Assembly: GCF_009557055.1 (NCBI RefSeq)
Contig: NZ_CP045649.1
Coordinates: forward strand, 2,021,501 to 2,085,500
From: Nocardioides sp. dk884
GTDB taxonomy: Bacteria; Actinomycetota; Actinomycetes; Propionibacteriales; Nocardioidaceae
Length of the DNA: 64,000 nucleotides
Direction of reading: 5' to 3'
The position numbers and the translations under genes are program-made. The notes below the pieces were generated by a model. That model saw only the letters and a program-made list of their open reading frames with translations, made no database searches and was not told where the DNA came from. Below, piece after piece: positions 55,805-63,488 of the stretch (positions within the stretch are counted from its first letter, which is position 1; each line of letters opens with the position of its first letter).

Positions 55805-56752
55805 ATGCAGCTCAGGTCCCTCGGCCAGACCGGTCTCCGCGTGTCCCGTCTCGGCCTCGGCACGATGACGTGGGGACGAGACACCGACGAGCATGAGGCG
55901 CGCGATCAGCTGATCGCGTTCGCCGAGGCCGGCGGCACGCTCCTCGACACCGCGGCCAGCTATGGCGACGGCGCCGCCGAGGAGCTGATCGGCTCCCTGA
56001 TCGGCGACGTGGTGGCGCGCGACGAGATCGTGCTGGCCACCAAGGCCGGGCTGGTACGCCGCGGTGACGCCCGGCGCATCGACACCTCCCGCGGCCACCT
56101 GCTGCCCGCGCTGGACCGCTCGCTCAAGCGCCTGGGCGTGGACCACGTGGACCTGTGGCAGGTGCACGTGTGGAGCGACCGGACGCCGCTGGAGGAGACC
56201 CTGCAGGCGCTCGACCTCGCGGTGACGTCGGGGCGCGCGTCGTACGTCGGCATCTCCAACTACACCGGCTGGCAGACCGCGCAGGCCGCGACCTGGCAGC
56301 GCGCCGTGCCCGGCCGGGTGCCGCTGGCCTCCACTCAGGTGCAGTACAACCTGCTCAACCGCGGCGTCGAGCACGAGGTGCTCCCGGCCGCCGCCGCGCT
56401 CGGGCTCGGGGTGCTGGCCTGGTCGCCCCTGGCCGGCGGCGTGCTGACCGGCAAGTACCGCAGCGGCACCCCCGCCGACTCCCGCGCCGCGGACCCGTGG
56501 TTCGCCTCGCGGGTCGAGAACTACCTCGACAGCTTCGGCCGCGGCGTGGTCGAGGCCGTGGCGCGCGCCGCCGACGGCCTGGGCTGGACGCCGCTGGAGG
56601 TCGCCCTGGTGTGGCTGCGCGATCGTCCCGGGGTCACCGCCCCGATCCTCGGCGCCCGCACCGCCGCCCAGCTGCGCGCCGCCCTCGCGATCGAGGAGCT
56701 GTCCCTGCCCCCCGAGATCGTCCTGGCCCTGGACGACGTCAGCGAGGAGTGA
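55805..56752 (+). CDS. Aldo/keto reductase
   Basis: 315 residues. Catalytic Asp48 and Tyr53 (LLDTAASYGDG), Lys in LATKAG and His in DLWQVHVW, and the NADPH region GLGVLAWSPLAGGVLTGKY. Reduces aldehydes or ketones with NADPH; substrate unknown. Leaderless: TACCTT (55793-55798) 6 nt before the ATG. Followed 4 nt later by the DUF5703 gene. Confidence 0.93.
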   Translation: MQLRSLGQTGLRVSRLGLGTMTWGRDTDEHEARDQLIAFAEAGGTLLDTAASYGDGAAEELIGSLIGDVVARDEIVLATKAGLVRRGDARRIDTSRGHLLPALDRSLKRLGVDHVDLWQVHVWSDRTPLEETLQALDLAVTSGRASYVGISNYTGWQTAQAATWQRAVPGRVPLASTQVQYNLLNRGVEHEVLPAAAALGLGVLAWSPLAGGVLTGKYRSGTPADSRAADPWFASRVENYLDSFGRGVVEAVARAADGLGWTPLEVALVWLRDRPGVTAPILGARTAAQLRAALAIEELSLPPEIVLALDDVSEE

Positions 56753-56756
56753 GCCG

Positions 56757-56975
56757 ATGTCCCGTGTGCTGCGTCAGCCGCTGCGCCCCGGGGTGGAGTG
56801 GGAGCTCGACAGCGTCACGTTCTCGCCGGAGTACCCCCGCGGTGTGGTGACCAAGCTGCTCACCGAACGCGCCGAGCAGGGCGGCTGGGAGCTCGACCGG
56901 GTCCGCATCGGCGCCGACGGCGTACGCCGGGTGCTGCTCCGCCGGCGGGTGATCAAGGCGGTCCGGACGGCCTGA
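56757..56975 (+). CDS. DUF5703-like small protein
   Basis: 72 residues, basic. Pattern WELDSVTFSPEYPRGVVTKLLTERAEQGGWELDRVRIGADGVRRVLLRRRV is that of small actinobacterial DUF5703-type proteins of unknown function. ATG 4 nt after the aldo/keto reductase stop, with GAG in GAGGAGTGAGCC as a Shine-Dalgarno sequence, so translationally linked. Ends 7 nt before a 59-bp element. Confidence 0.8.
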   Translation: MSRVLRQPLRPGVEWELDSVTFSPEYPRGVVTKLLTERAEQGGWELDRVRIGADGVRRVLLRRRVIKAVRTA

Positions 56976-56982
56976 GAACCCC

Positions 56983-57041
56983 ACGTTTGGTCCCCAACGA
57001 CAGTTTTCGGGGCCGTTCGGTTGTCGTTGGGGACCAAACGT
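56983..57041. repeat. 59-bp palindromic element, copy 12
   Basis: Both arms (56983-57002, 57022-57041) perfect to consensus. Spacer GTTTTCGGGGCCGTTCGGT. Fills most of the 82-bp gap between converging genes: 7 nt after the DUF5703 stop and 16 nt from the M20 stop, ideal for a shared 3' end. Confidence 0.93.
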
Positions 57042-57057
57042 GGGGGTGTTCGGGCCC

Positions 57058-58392
57058 TCAGACCTCGTCGAGGAACCGGTCGAAGACCCGGGCGCCGAAC
57101 TCCAGGGCGTCGACGGGAACCCGCTCGTCGACGCCGTGGAACAGTGCGGTGAAGTCCAGGTCGGCGGGCAGGCGCAGCGGCGCGAAGCCGTAGGAGCGCA
57201 TCCCGAGCTTGCGGAAGTGCTTGGCGTCGGTGCCGGCACCCATGAGGTACGGCGCGACGAGGGCATCCTGGTCCTCGGCGAGGATCGAGCGGGTCATGGC
57301 ACGCACCAGGTCGCCCTCGTACGGCGACTCCCAGGGCTGCTGGTGGCTGACCATGTCGATGTCCACGCCGTCGCCGACGAGATCGCGCAGGGTCGCGAAG
57401 AACTCGTCCTCGTAGCCGGGCAGGAAGCGGCCGTCGACGTGAGCGGTGGCCTCGGTCGGGATGACGTTCACCTTGTAGCCGGCCTGGAGCATCGTCGGGT
57501 TGGTGGAGTTGCGGAGGACGCCGCCGAGCATCCGGGTCGCCGGACCGAACTCCTCGACGAGCTCCTCCACGTTGTCCGGGGTGACCTGGGTGCCGGCAAT
57601 GTCGGCGACGGTGGCCAGCAGCACCTCCATCGCCGGGGTGAGGCGCACCGGCCACTCGTGGGTGCCCAGCCGGGCGACGGCCTGCGCCAGCCGGGTCACG
57701 GCGTTCTCGGGGTTGACCATCGAGCCGTGCCCGGCCCGTCCGCGGGCGGTCAGCCGCATCCAGGCCATGCCGCGCTCGGCGGACTCGATCAGGTAGAGGC
57801 GCCGGCCGCGCACGGTGGTGCTGAAGCCGCCGACCTCGCCGACGGCGTCGGTGACGCCCTCGAACTCGTCGGGGTGGTCGCGGACCAGCACCTCGGCGCC
57901 CCGGTGGCCGCCGGCCTCCTCGTCGGCGGTGAAGCAGAGCACGATCGGCCGAGTCGGCACCGCGCCGGCGAGCTGGCGGGCGCGGACCACCGAGAGCAGC
58001 ATCGCGTCGAAGTCCTTCATGTCGACCGCGCCCCGCCCCCACAGGTAGCCGTCGCGGATCTCCCCGGAGAACGGGTCCACCTGCCAGTCCTCGGCCGCTG
58101 CCGGGACCACGTCGAGGTGCCCGTGCAGCAGCAGCCCGTCGCCCTCGGTGCCGCCCCAGCGCGCCATCACCGACGTACGACCGGGGCTGGACTCATAGAT
58201 CCGCGGCTCGATGCCGACGTCGGAGAGCAGGGTGGCCACCATCTCCGCGGCCGGCCGCTCCCCCGGCCCCGAGTCATCGCCGTAGTTGGAGGTGTCGATG
58301 CGCAGCAGATCGCGGCACACGTCCACGACCTCGCCCGCCGGGTCGTACGCCGGTGCCGTGACAGTGGTCAGGTCCTGGGGGTCAGCAGCCAT
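57058..58392 (-). CDS. M20 family metallopeptidase (ArgE/DapE/CPG2 type)
   Basis: 444 residues from ATG 58392 (another ATG at 58416). Zinc-binding motifs LLLHGHLDVVPAA, GRGAVDMKDFDAMLL and FTADEEAGGHRGAEVL, dimerisation domain about 190-330, and final His in CTALFHGVDE-type DFTALFHGVDERVPVDAL. Hydrolyses peptides or N-acyl amino acids; not clearly DapE or ArgE. Divergent from tRNA-Leu. Confidence 0.92.
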   Translation of the reverse strand: MAADPQDLTTVTAPAYDPAGEVVDVCRDLLRIDTSNYGDDSGPGERPAAEMVATLLSDVGIEPRIYESSPGRTSVMARWGGTEGDGLLLHGHLDVVPAAAEDWQVDPFSGEIRDGYLWGRGAVDMKDFDAMLLSVVRARQLAGAVPTRPIVLCFTADEEAGGHRGAEVLVRDHPDEFEGVTDAVGEVGGFSTTVRGRRLYLIESAERGMAWMRLTARGRAGHGSMVNPENAVTRLAQAVARLGTHEWPVRLTPAMEVLLATVADIAGTQVTPDNVEELVEEFGPATRMLGGVLRNSTNPTMLQAGYKVNVIPTEATAHVDGRFLPGYEDEFFATLRDLVGDGVDIDMVSHQQPWESPYEGDLVRAMTRSILAEDQDALVAPYLMGAGTDAKHFRKLGMRSYGFAPLRLPADLDFTALFHGVDERVPVDALEFGARVFDRFLDEV

Positions 58393-58472
58393 GGGGTCAG
58401 CATGACATCCGCTCAACCACCCCCCGATTCAGTGTTTGCGGGGACCCAGTGTTAAGTTTTTCCAGCACTCGG

Positions 58473-58561
58473 GTCCGGGTGGCGGAATTGGCAGACGCGC
58501 TAGCTTGAGGTGCTAGTGCCCTTTATCGGGCGTGGGGGTTCAAGTCCCCCCTCGGACACCA
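58473..58561 (+). tRNA. tRNA-Leu (anticodon GAG)
   Basis: Acceptor arm GTCCGGG (58473-58479) pairs with CTCGGAC (58551-58557); discriminator A58558 and encoded CCA (58559-58561). Anticodon stem CTAGC/GCTAG with loop TTGAGGT gives GAG, reading CUC. Long variable arm and T-loop GGTTCAAGTCC as expected for leucine tRNA. Confidence 0.97.
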
Positions 58562-58564
58562 GCG

Positions 58565-58600
58565 GAACGGCCAGGCTCTCGACAGAGAACCTGGCCGTTC
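58565..58600 (+). terminator. tRNA-Leu terminator hairpin with T-rich tail
   Basis: GAACGGCCAGG (58565-58575) pairs perfectly with CCTGGCCGTTC (58590-58600), followed by TTCGTTTCTCC. The clearest intrinsic terminator in the window. Confidence 0.88.
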
Positions 58601-58673
58601 TTCGTTTCTCCCCCCGATGTGCGGTGGGTCCCGGGCCGACCCCGTCTGCACCACCCTCGACGAGGGCCTTCGC

Positions 58674-59195
58674 GTGCGCGGTGTGCGGATCCTGTCGATC
58701 TTCGCGGTCATCTGGTCTGCGGTCGCCGCCTCCGGCCTGTCCGAGACCGGCGCCTCGGCCGCCGCCCTTCCGAGCGCCGTGGCGGCCGTGGTCGTGTCGC
58801 TGGTCCTTGTCGTGGTCGTGCGGCGCTCGGCTCACGAGCCGGCCCTTGCCCGGGCCCGCAGGCTCCCGCCCTGGTGGTCGCGCGGGGTGGCTGCGGTCAC
58901 CATCGCTCAGCTGCTGGTCATCGCGGCCGTGGCGATCGGCCTGACGAGGCTGGACCAGGCCGCCTACATCCCGGCTGCGGTCGCCGTCGTCGTCGGCCTG
59001 CACTTCCTGCCCCTGGCGACCGCCTTCGACCAGCGCCAGTACCGCGGCACCGCTGTCCTGCTGGTCGTGGTGGGACTTGGCGGTGCGGTCCTGGTCCTGG
59101 CCGGCGCCCAGAACGTCACCGTTCAGGCTGCCGTGGGCTACGCAAGCGCCGTCGTCCTGTGGTGCTGGGCTGCGCACGTCGCCACGCGCAACTGA
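58674..59195 (+). CDS. Six-helix membrane protein, unknown function
   Basis: 173 residues from GTG 58674, chosen because GAGGG lies 7 nt upstream; an ATG at 58617 would add 19 residues. Six hydrophobic segments, about 5-22, 31-52, 70-91, 96-118, 127-146 and 151-170, separated by short loops. Resembles uncharacterised actinobacterial integral membrane proteins. Stands alone after the tRNA terminator. No functional motif. Confidence 0.7.
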   Translation: MRGVRILSIFAVIWSAVAASGLSETGASAAALPSAVAAVVVSLVLVVVVRRSAHEPALARARRLPPWWSRGVAAVTIAQLLVIAAVAIGLTRLDQAAYIPAAVAVVVGLHFLPLATAFDQRQYRGTAVLLVVVGLGGAVLVLAGAQNVTVQAAVGYASAVVLWCWAAHVATRN

Positions 59196-59318
59196 GCCGA
59201 CCCAGCCACGCCAGCACGGCGCCGTACGTCCCTGCTGCCGCGGCGACGGGGACGGGCCTGAGCCGCCGGCAGACCTCGCCCAGGATCCTGAACGACGGCG
59301 TGCGCGACGACACCCTCG

Positions 59319-59354
59319 GTAGCAAAGTGCTACGTTGGCGTAGACAAGTGCTAC
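59319..59354 (+). promoter_or_regulatory. Twin 15-bp operators upstream of the toxin-antitoxin genes
   Basis: GTAGCAAAGTGCTAC (59319-59333) has perfect 6-bp arms around AAG. GTAGACAAGTGCTAC (59340-59354) is the same site with two changes. Centres are 21 bp apart, two helical turns, so two repressor dimers would sit on one face of the DNA. They lie 23 bp before the antitoxin start, as expected for antitoxin autorepression. A TACGTT -10-like box (59331-59336) overlaps the first site. Confidence 0.7.
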
Positions 59355-59377
59355 ACCCCGGAGGTGCCTGGAGGTGC

Positions 59378-59836
59378 ATGGTGGGAACCAAGGCTGAACG
59401 CGTCACCCGCTTCGACGAGGCCCTGTTCGAGACCGCCGCGGCCGAAGGGTCACGGCAGTCCCGGTCGGCTCGCCAGCAACTCGAGCACTGGGCGCGACTC
59501 GGTGCCGCGCTCTCTGCCCAGGTCGAGGCGCCCCTGAACCGGGTCCGCCTCGCGCTCGAGGGCACCATCGCCCAGCGGGACCTGACCCTCGATGAGGCGC
59601 GCCAGTTCGACGCCGCGATCGCGGTCCGCATCGACGACGCCGTCGCACAAGCCGACTTCGCCTCCGCCTCGCTGCCGAACTTCGCCGAGGTCTCGCCCGA
59701 CCCCCACCGCGTCCTGGCCGACCTGGCCTCCCGCGCGGAGGTCAGTGAGCGCGCGCGCGAGCAACTTCGTGAAGCACTGGCCACACTGGACCAGGCCCTC
59801 GAAGCCGAGCCGCAGTCGGCAGAGGCCGGGCGGTGA
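59378..59836 (+). CDS. ParD-like antitoxin
   Basis: 152 residues. TKAERVTRFDEALFETAAAEGSRQSRSARQQLEHWARLGAALSAQV matches the ParD-like antitoxin family: a DNA-binding N-terminus, then a helical region likely to wrap the toxin. The start is ATG 59378 or the GTG next to it; GGAGG is 3 and 6 nt upstream respectively. GTGA overlap with the zeta-like toxin. Presumed to neutralise the toxin and repress at the twin operators. Confidence 0.82.
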   Translation: MVGTKAERVTRFDEALFETAAAEGSRQSRSARQQLEHWARLGAALSAQVEAPLNRVRLALEGTIAQRDLTLDEARQFDAAIAVRIDDAVAQADFASASLPNFAEVSPDPHRVLADLASRAEVSERAREQLREALATLDQALEAEPQSAEAGR

Positions 59837-60405
59837 CGCGACTGGACCTTGTCGTTGGTCCCAACGGAGCCGGGAAGTCGACCTTCGTCGACCTGATCCT
59901 TCTCCCCACGCTCCCGCACCAAGCTTTCGTCAACGCCGACGAGATCGCCAAGACCTACTGGCCAGGCGACGAAGTCGTGAAGTCGCGGATCGCTGCCCGC
60001 CTTGCCGAGGTCCTGCGCGTGGCCTTCGTTGCGATGGGTGAGCCTTTCATCGCCGAGACCGTCTTCTCCCACCCCTCGAAGATCAGCCTCATCGAGGACG
60101 CAGTCGCCGCCGGCTACAGAGTTCACCTGCACGTGCTGATGCTTCCCGAGGACGAGGCCGTCGCACGCGTAGCGAAACGCGTCACCCAAGGCGGGCACCA
60201 GGTGCCCGAGGAGAAGGTCCGCAGCCGCTACCAGCGCCTGTGGGAGAACGTCGTCCGCGCAGCTCTTCTGTGCGACACCGCTGACTTCTACGACAACACC
60301 GGACGCAGCCCGGTGCTGGTGGCCCGGCTGAGTGCTGGCATCGCCTACGGCGCGGTCGCCTGGCCGGAGTGGACACCGAAGGACCTGACCGACTGCTGGC
60401 ACTGA
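59833..60405 (+). CDS. Zeta toxin family kinase
   Basis: 190 residues. P-loop VVGPNGAGKSTFVDLIL (Walker A GPNGAGKS at 9-16), VNADEIAKTYWPG, and IAETVFSHPSKISLIEDAVAAGYRVHLHVLML and RVAKRVTQGGHQVPEEKVRSRYQRLWENV with the basic residues of zeta kinases. Zeta toxins phosphorylate UDP-N-acetylglucosamine and block wall synthesis at MurA; whether this chromosomal form does so is unknown. Translationally coupled to the antitoxin. Confidence 0.9.
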   Translation: MTRLDLVVGPNGAGKSTFVDLILLPTLPHQAFVNADEIAKTYWPGDEVVKSRIAARLAEVLRVAFVAMGEPFIAETVFSHPSKISLIEDAVAAGYRVHLHVLMLPEDEAVARVAKRVTQGGHQVPEEKVRSRYQRLWENVVRAALLCDTADFYDNTGRSPVLVARLSAGIAYGAVAWPEWTPKDLTDCWH

Positions 60406-60452
60406 AGCCCGAGGCCCTCACCGCGACGGCTTCGCGGCCCGCCGGGTCGCGC

Positions 60453-61538
60453 TCAGGACTCGCAGACCGTGCCGTCTCCGTCACCGTCGCGGTACCAGGC
60501 GTACTCGGGATCGCGGCCGCGCACGTAGGGCCCGTGGCCCGCGGCGACCGCGGAGGTGCAGTAGTCGAAGCGCGGGTCCAGGCCGGCTCCCCCGCCGCTC
60601 GTGCCCGCCGCCGGCGGGGACGGCGTGGCCGGCGTGGCGGGCGTGGCGGGCGCCAGCTGGCCCGCGTCGGAGGACCGGGCGTCGGCGACGGCGCTGCCGC
60701 GCAGCTTCGCGAGGCGCACGGTGAGCGGGCGCTTGCCGCAGCTGGCGGCGTACCGGGCGAGGACCTGCTGCTCGGCAGGGTCGACGCTCAGGCGCCACCG
60801 CACCTTCACCGCGACCCACGAAGAGACGTAGACGCAGGCCTTGTAGGCCGGCATCCACTGGGCCGGGTCGGCGTCGGATTTGGTGCGGTTCGACGACGCG
60901 CTGACCGCGATCAGCGCGCGCCGGTCCCCCAGGTCGTTGGCGAAGGCCTCGCGCCGCGGCGCGGACCAGGCGTGCGCGCCGGAGTCCCAGGCCTCGGCGA
61001 GCGGGACCAGGTGGTCGATGTCGAAAGACGACGCGCTGGTCGTGGTCAGCTGGTCGTAGTAGGAGAACCACTCGCCCGCGACCACCGTGCAGCCCGCCGC
61101 CAGGCGCGCCCCTGGGGCGCGGTTCTGGGTGATCAGCACCTCGTCGCGGGTGTCGCAGCCGTTGCGGTCGGCGTCGGACCAGTGCGCGAACAGGTCGCGG
61201 TCATAGCCGGTACGGCGTTCGGGGGCGACCGGCAGCGCGGCGACCGCGGCGACCAGCGTGGTCTTCACCCGTGCGCCGGGACGACCCGCGAGCGGGTCGG
61301 GTGCCTGGTCCGGGCGGACGCTGGCACTCGGGCCGGCTGTCTCCACCGGCGCCCCCGACTTCTGTGACTTCCGTGGCTTCTCCGGCCCGGACGAGGTCAC
61401 CGTCTCGGCGGTTTCGGTCGGCCCGCTGCTGTCGGACGCCGTGCCGCAGCCGCCGAGAAGCAGCAGTGCGAGCCCGGCGGCGACGGCGGAGGCGAGACGG
61501 GAGGTCGGAGTGGAGGACGGGTCACGGAGCACGGGCAC
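60453..61538 (-). CDS. Secreted lipoprotein nuclease: HNH (DUF1524-like) plus excalibur domain
   Basis: 361 residues, GTG start. Lipobox LLLLGGC at about 24-30, Ser/Pro-rich linker to about 85, then an HNH-type domain with SSFDIDHLVPLAEAWDSGAHAWS, FANDLGDRRALIAVSASSNRTKSD and CVYVSSWVAVK, and C-terminal excalibur domain FDYCTSAVAAGHGPYVRG...YAWYRDGDGDGTVCES, which binds calcium. Probably degrades DNA outside the cell for nutrients or competition. Converges on the zeta gene with a 47-bp gap. Confidence 0.88.
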   Translation of the reverse strand: MPVLRDPSSTPTSRLASAVAAGLALLLLGGCGTASDSSGPTETAETVTSSGPEKPRKSQKSGAPVETAGPSASVRPDQAPDPLAGRPGARVKTTLVAAVAALPVAPERRTGYDRDLFAHWSDADRNGCDTRDEVLITQNRAPGARLAAGCTVVAGEWFSYYDQLTTTSASSFDIDHLVPLAEAWDSGAHAWSAPRREAFANDLGDRRALIAVSASSNRTKSDADPAQWMPAYKACVYVSSWVAVKVRWRLSVDPAEQQVLARYAASCGKRPLTVRLAKLRGSAVADARSSDAGQLAPATPATPATPSPPAAGTSGGGAGLDPRFDYCTSAVAAGHGPYVRGRDPEYAWYRDGDGDGTVCES

Positions 61539-61656
61539 GACGCGATCCTGTCGTGCCGCACCGACACTCGCGCGACCGCACCCCGCTCTACGGTGAGGCA
61601 TGCGCGTCGCCCGCCGCATGCGGTCCCTCGTGGGCTGACCCACCGACCCGACGTGC

Positions 61657-62106
61657 TCAGCGGTCGAGGGCGCGGATCCGCTGGAAGTTGCGCCCGCCCC
61701 GCTCGAACGACGCCACGACGGCTGCGGGCACCTCGACCTCGTCCAGCGGGTCCTCCCACGCACACGGGCGCACGTGCACGAGGTCCGCGGCGTAGGCCTG
61801 CCGGGTGGCGTCGTAGCGCCACGGTCCGGTGAGCGCGCCACGGCGGTAGCGCCCATCGGTGTCGCGGGTCCAGACCAACGCCCCCGCGGGCACCGCGGCG
61901 AACCTCTCGACTCGCCGCGCGGTGCGCTCGCCGTGCTCGACCACGGTGCGGGACAGGACCTCTTCGACTCCGGCGTCCGGGCCGGGCGAAGGGTCGAGTC
62001 GACCGCCCATCCCGACCAGCCCCAGCGCGACGGCACGGGCCTGGGCCAGCCCGGCGTCGATGTCGTCGAGGCGGCTGCGCATCGGGGCGCGGTAGGTCTC
62101 GGGCAT
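61657..62106 (-). CDS. Hypothetical protein, possibly PUA/EVE-like barrel
   Basis: 149 residues. N-terminal helix with SRLDDIDAGLAQARAVALGLVGMGG, then a beta-rich part: GALVWTRDTDGRYRRGALTGPWRYD, ADLVHVRPCAWEDPLDEVEVPAAVVASFERGGRNFQRI. The W-T-R-D...G.WRYD...H-V-R-P pattern and the final RGGRNFQRI look like conserved features of a family I cannot name. Leaderless: TAGGAT (62113-62118 on this strand) 6 nt before the ATG. It sits alone between a nuclease and a DJ-1 gene. Confidence 0.65.
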   Translation of the reverse strand: MPETYRAPMRSRLDDIDAGLAQARAVALGLVGMGGRLDPSPGPDAGVEEVLSRTVVEHGERTARRVERFAAVPAGALVWTRDTDGRYRRGALTGPWRYDATRQAYAADLVHVRPCAWEDPLDEVEVPAAVVASFERGGRNFQRIRALDR

Positions 62107-62214
62107 CGCTCGATCCTAGGCGTCGCGGTGGGCACGTGGGCCGGGCCACAGGCCGTTTGACGCGCGGATGACCGGCTACCGCTACGGCGTACCCCCGACG
62201 AGAGGAACCACGAC

Positions 62215-62763
62215 ATGGCAGAGAGCCAGTTCACGTCCGAGACCAAGGTCGCCTTCCTCGTGGCCCCCGAGGGCATCGAGCAGATCGAGCTCACCGCACC
62301 CTGGGCGGCAGTGCGCGACGCCGGCGCCGAGCCGGTGCTGATCAGCACCGAGCCGGGCAAGGTGCAGGCCTTCCACCACCTCGACGCGGCCGACACCTTC
62401 GGCGTCGACGCCGTGGTCGGCGACGTCCGGGTGGAGGACTACGCCGCCCTGGTGCTCCCGGGCGGGGTGGCCAACCCCGACGCGCTGCGGACCGACGAGA
62501 CCGCCGTCGCCTTCGTGCGCGACTTCGTGGCCTCCGGGCGACCGGTCGCGGCGATCTGTCACGCGATCTGGATGCTGGTCGAGGCCGATGTGCTCCGCGG
62601 ACGCGAGGTCACGTCGTGGCCGAGCCTGCAGACCGACGTACGCAACGCCGGCGGGCGCTGGACCGACAGCGAGGTCGTCCTCGACGCCAACCTGATCACC
62701 AGCCGCAACCCCGACGACCTGCCCGCCTTCAACCGCGAGCTGCTCAGCCGGCTCAGCAGCTGA
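62215..62763 (+). CDS. DJ-1/PfpI family protein (type 1 glutamine amidotransferase-like)
   Basis: 182 residues. Nucleophile elbow AAICHAIWML with the conserved Cys, GIEQIELTAPWAAVRDAGAEPVLIS (with the Glu that tunes the Cys) and LVLPGGVANPDALR. Members are proteases, glyoxalases or deglycases acting on methylglyoxal damage. GAGAGG lies about 8 nt before the ATG. Likely stress protection; exact activity unknown. Confidence 0.92.
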   Translation: MAESQFTSETKVAFLVAPEGIEQIELTAPWAAVRDAGAEPVLISTEPGKVQAFHHLDAADTFGVDAVVGDVRVEDYAALVLPGGVANPDALRTDETAVAFVRDFVASGRPVAAICHAIWMLVEADVLRGREVTSWPSLQTDVRNAGGRWTDSEVVLDANLITSRNPDDLPAFNRELLSRLSS

Positions 62764-62808
62764 GGCCCCGCACCCGACGTCACGCCCCCGCGCCCTAGGC
62801 TCGGGGGC

Positions 62809-63387
62809 GTGAGTGCTTTCCGCGTGGGGTTCGTGACCGGTGCGACCCCGGACAAGTGGGCGCGCGCCTGGCGCGAGCGCAGCCGGGTGCCGCTGGAGCT
62901 GGTCCCCGTCGAGGAGGACCAGCAGGAGGCAGGGCTGCGTGACGGCTCGCTGGACATGTGCCTGGTGCGCCTGCCCATCGACCGCGAGGGCCTGCACTGC
63001 ATCCCGCTCTACGAGGAGCTCCCGGTGGTGGTCGCCGGCCACGAGCACTTCGTCGCCGCCGCCGACGAGGTGTCGCTGGCCGACCTCGAGGATGAGCAGC
63101 TGGTGCTCCCCCACCGCTCGGGCTGGACGCCGACCGCCGAGCAGCTGGCCTGGCCCCCGATGAGCGTGCGGGACGCCGTGGAGGTGGTCGCCTCGGGGAC
63201 GGGCATCGTGCTCGTGCCGATGTCGGTGGCCCGTCTGCACCACCGCAAGGACGTCGTCAGCCGTCCGGTCAGCGACCTGCCCACGACCACCGTGGGCCTG
63301 GCCTGGCTGGTGGACAACGAGGACCCGCGCGTGCAGACCTTCATCGGCATCGTGCGGGGCCGGACCGCACGCAGCTCGCGCGGCTGA
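62809..63387 (+). CDS. LysR-type substrate-binding domain protein without HTH
   Basis: 192 residues, GTG start. Type 2 periplasmic-binding fold as in LysR effector domains: FRVGFVTGATPDKWARAWRER, LVPVEEDQQEAGLRDGSLDMCLVRLP, LPVVVAGHEHFVAAADEVSLADLEDEQLVLP and EVVASGTGIVLVPMSVARLH. No DNA-binding domain and no signal peptide. Leaderless: TAGGCT (62796-62801) 7 nt before the GTG, so the missing HTH is not due to a mis-set start. Probably a ligand-sensing or decoy protein; function unknown. Confidence 0.85.
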   Translation: MSAFRVGFVTGATPDKWARAWRERSRVPLELVPVEEDQQEAGLRDGSLDMCLVRLPIDREGLHCIPLYEELPVVVAGHEHFVAAADEVSLADLEDEQLVLPHRSGWTPTAEQLAWPPMSVRDAVEVVASGTGIVLVPMSVARLHHRKDVVSRPVSDLPTTTVGLAWLVDNEDPRVQTFIGIVRGRTARSSRG

Positions 63388-63391
63388 GCGA

Positions 63392-63480
63392 GCACCCGAG
63401 CCACCGGGGGTGCCTCACCTGATCGGGTGGGGTGAGTCGGCTCACGATCCCGTGTGTCGAGCCGATGGCGGGGGTATGTA
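63392..63480 (+). promoter_or_regulatory. Hairpin, inverted repeat and -10 box before the BCCT gene
   Basis: GCACCC (63392-63397) pairs with GGGTGC (63408-63413) just after the previous stop, a weak terminator. GTGAG-TCGG-CTCAC (63432-63445) is a possible operator. TATGTA (63475-63480) lies 8 nt before GTG 63489, fitting a leaderless start. Confidence 0.45.
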
Positions 63481-63488
63481 ACCCTCTT

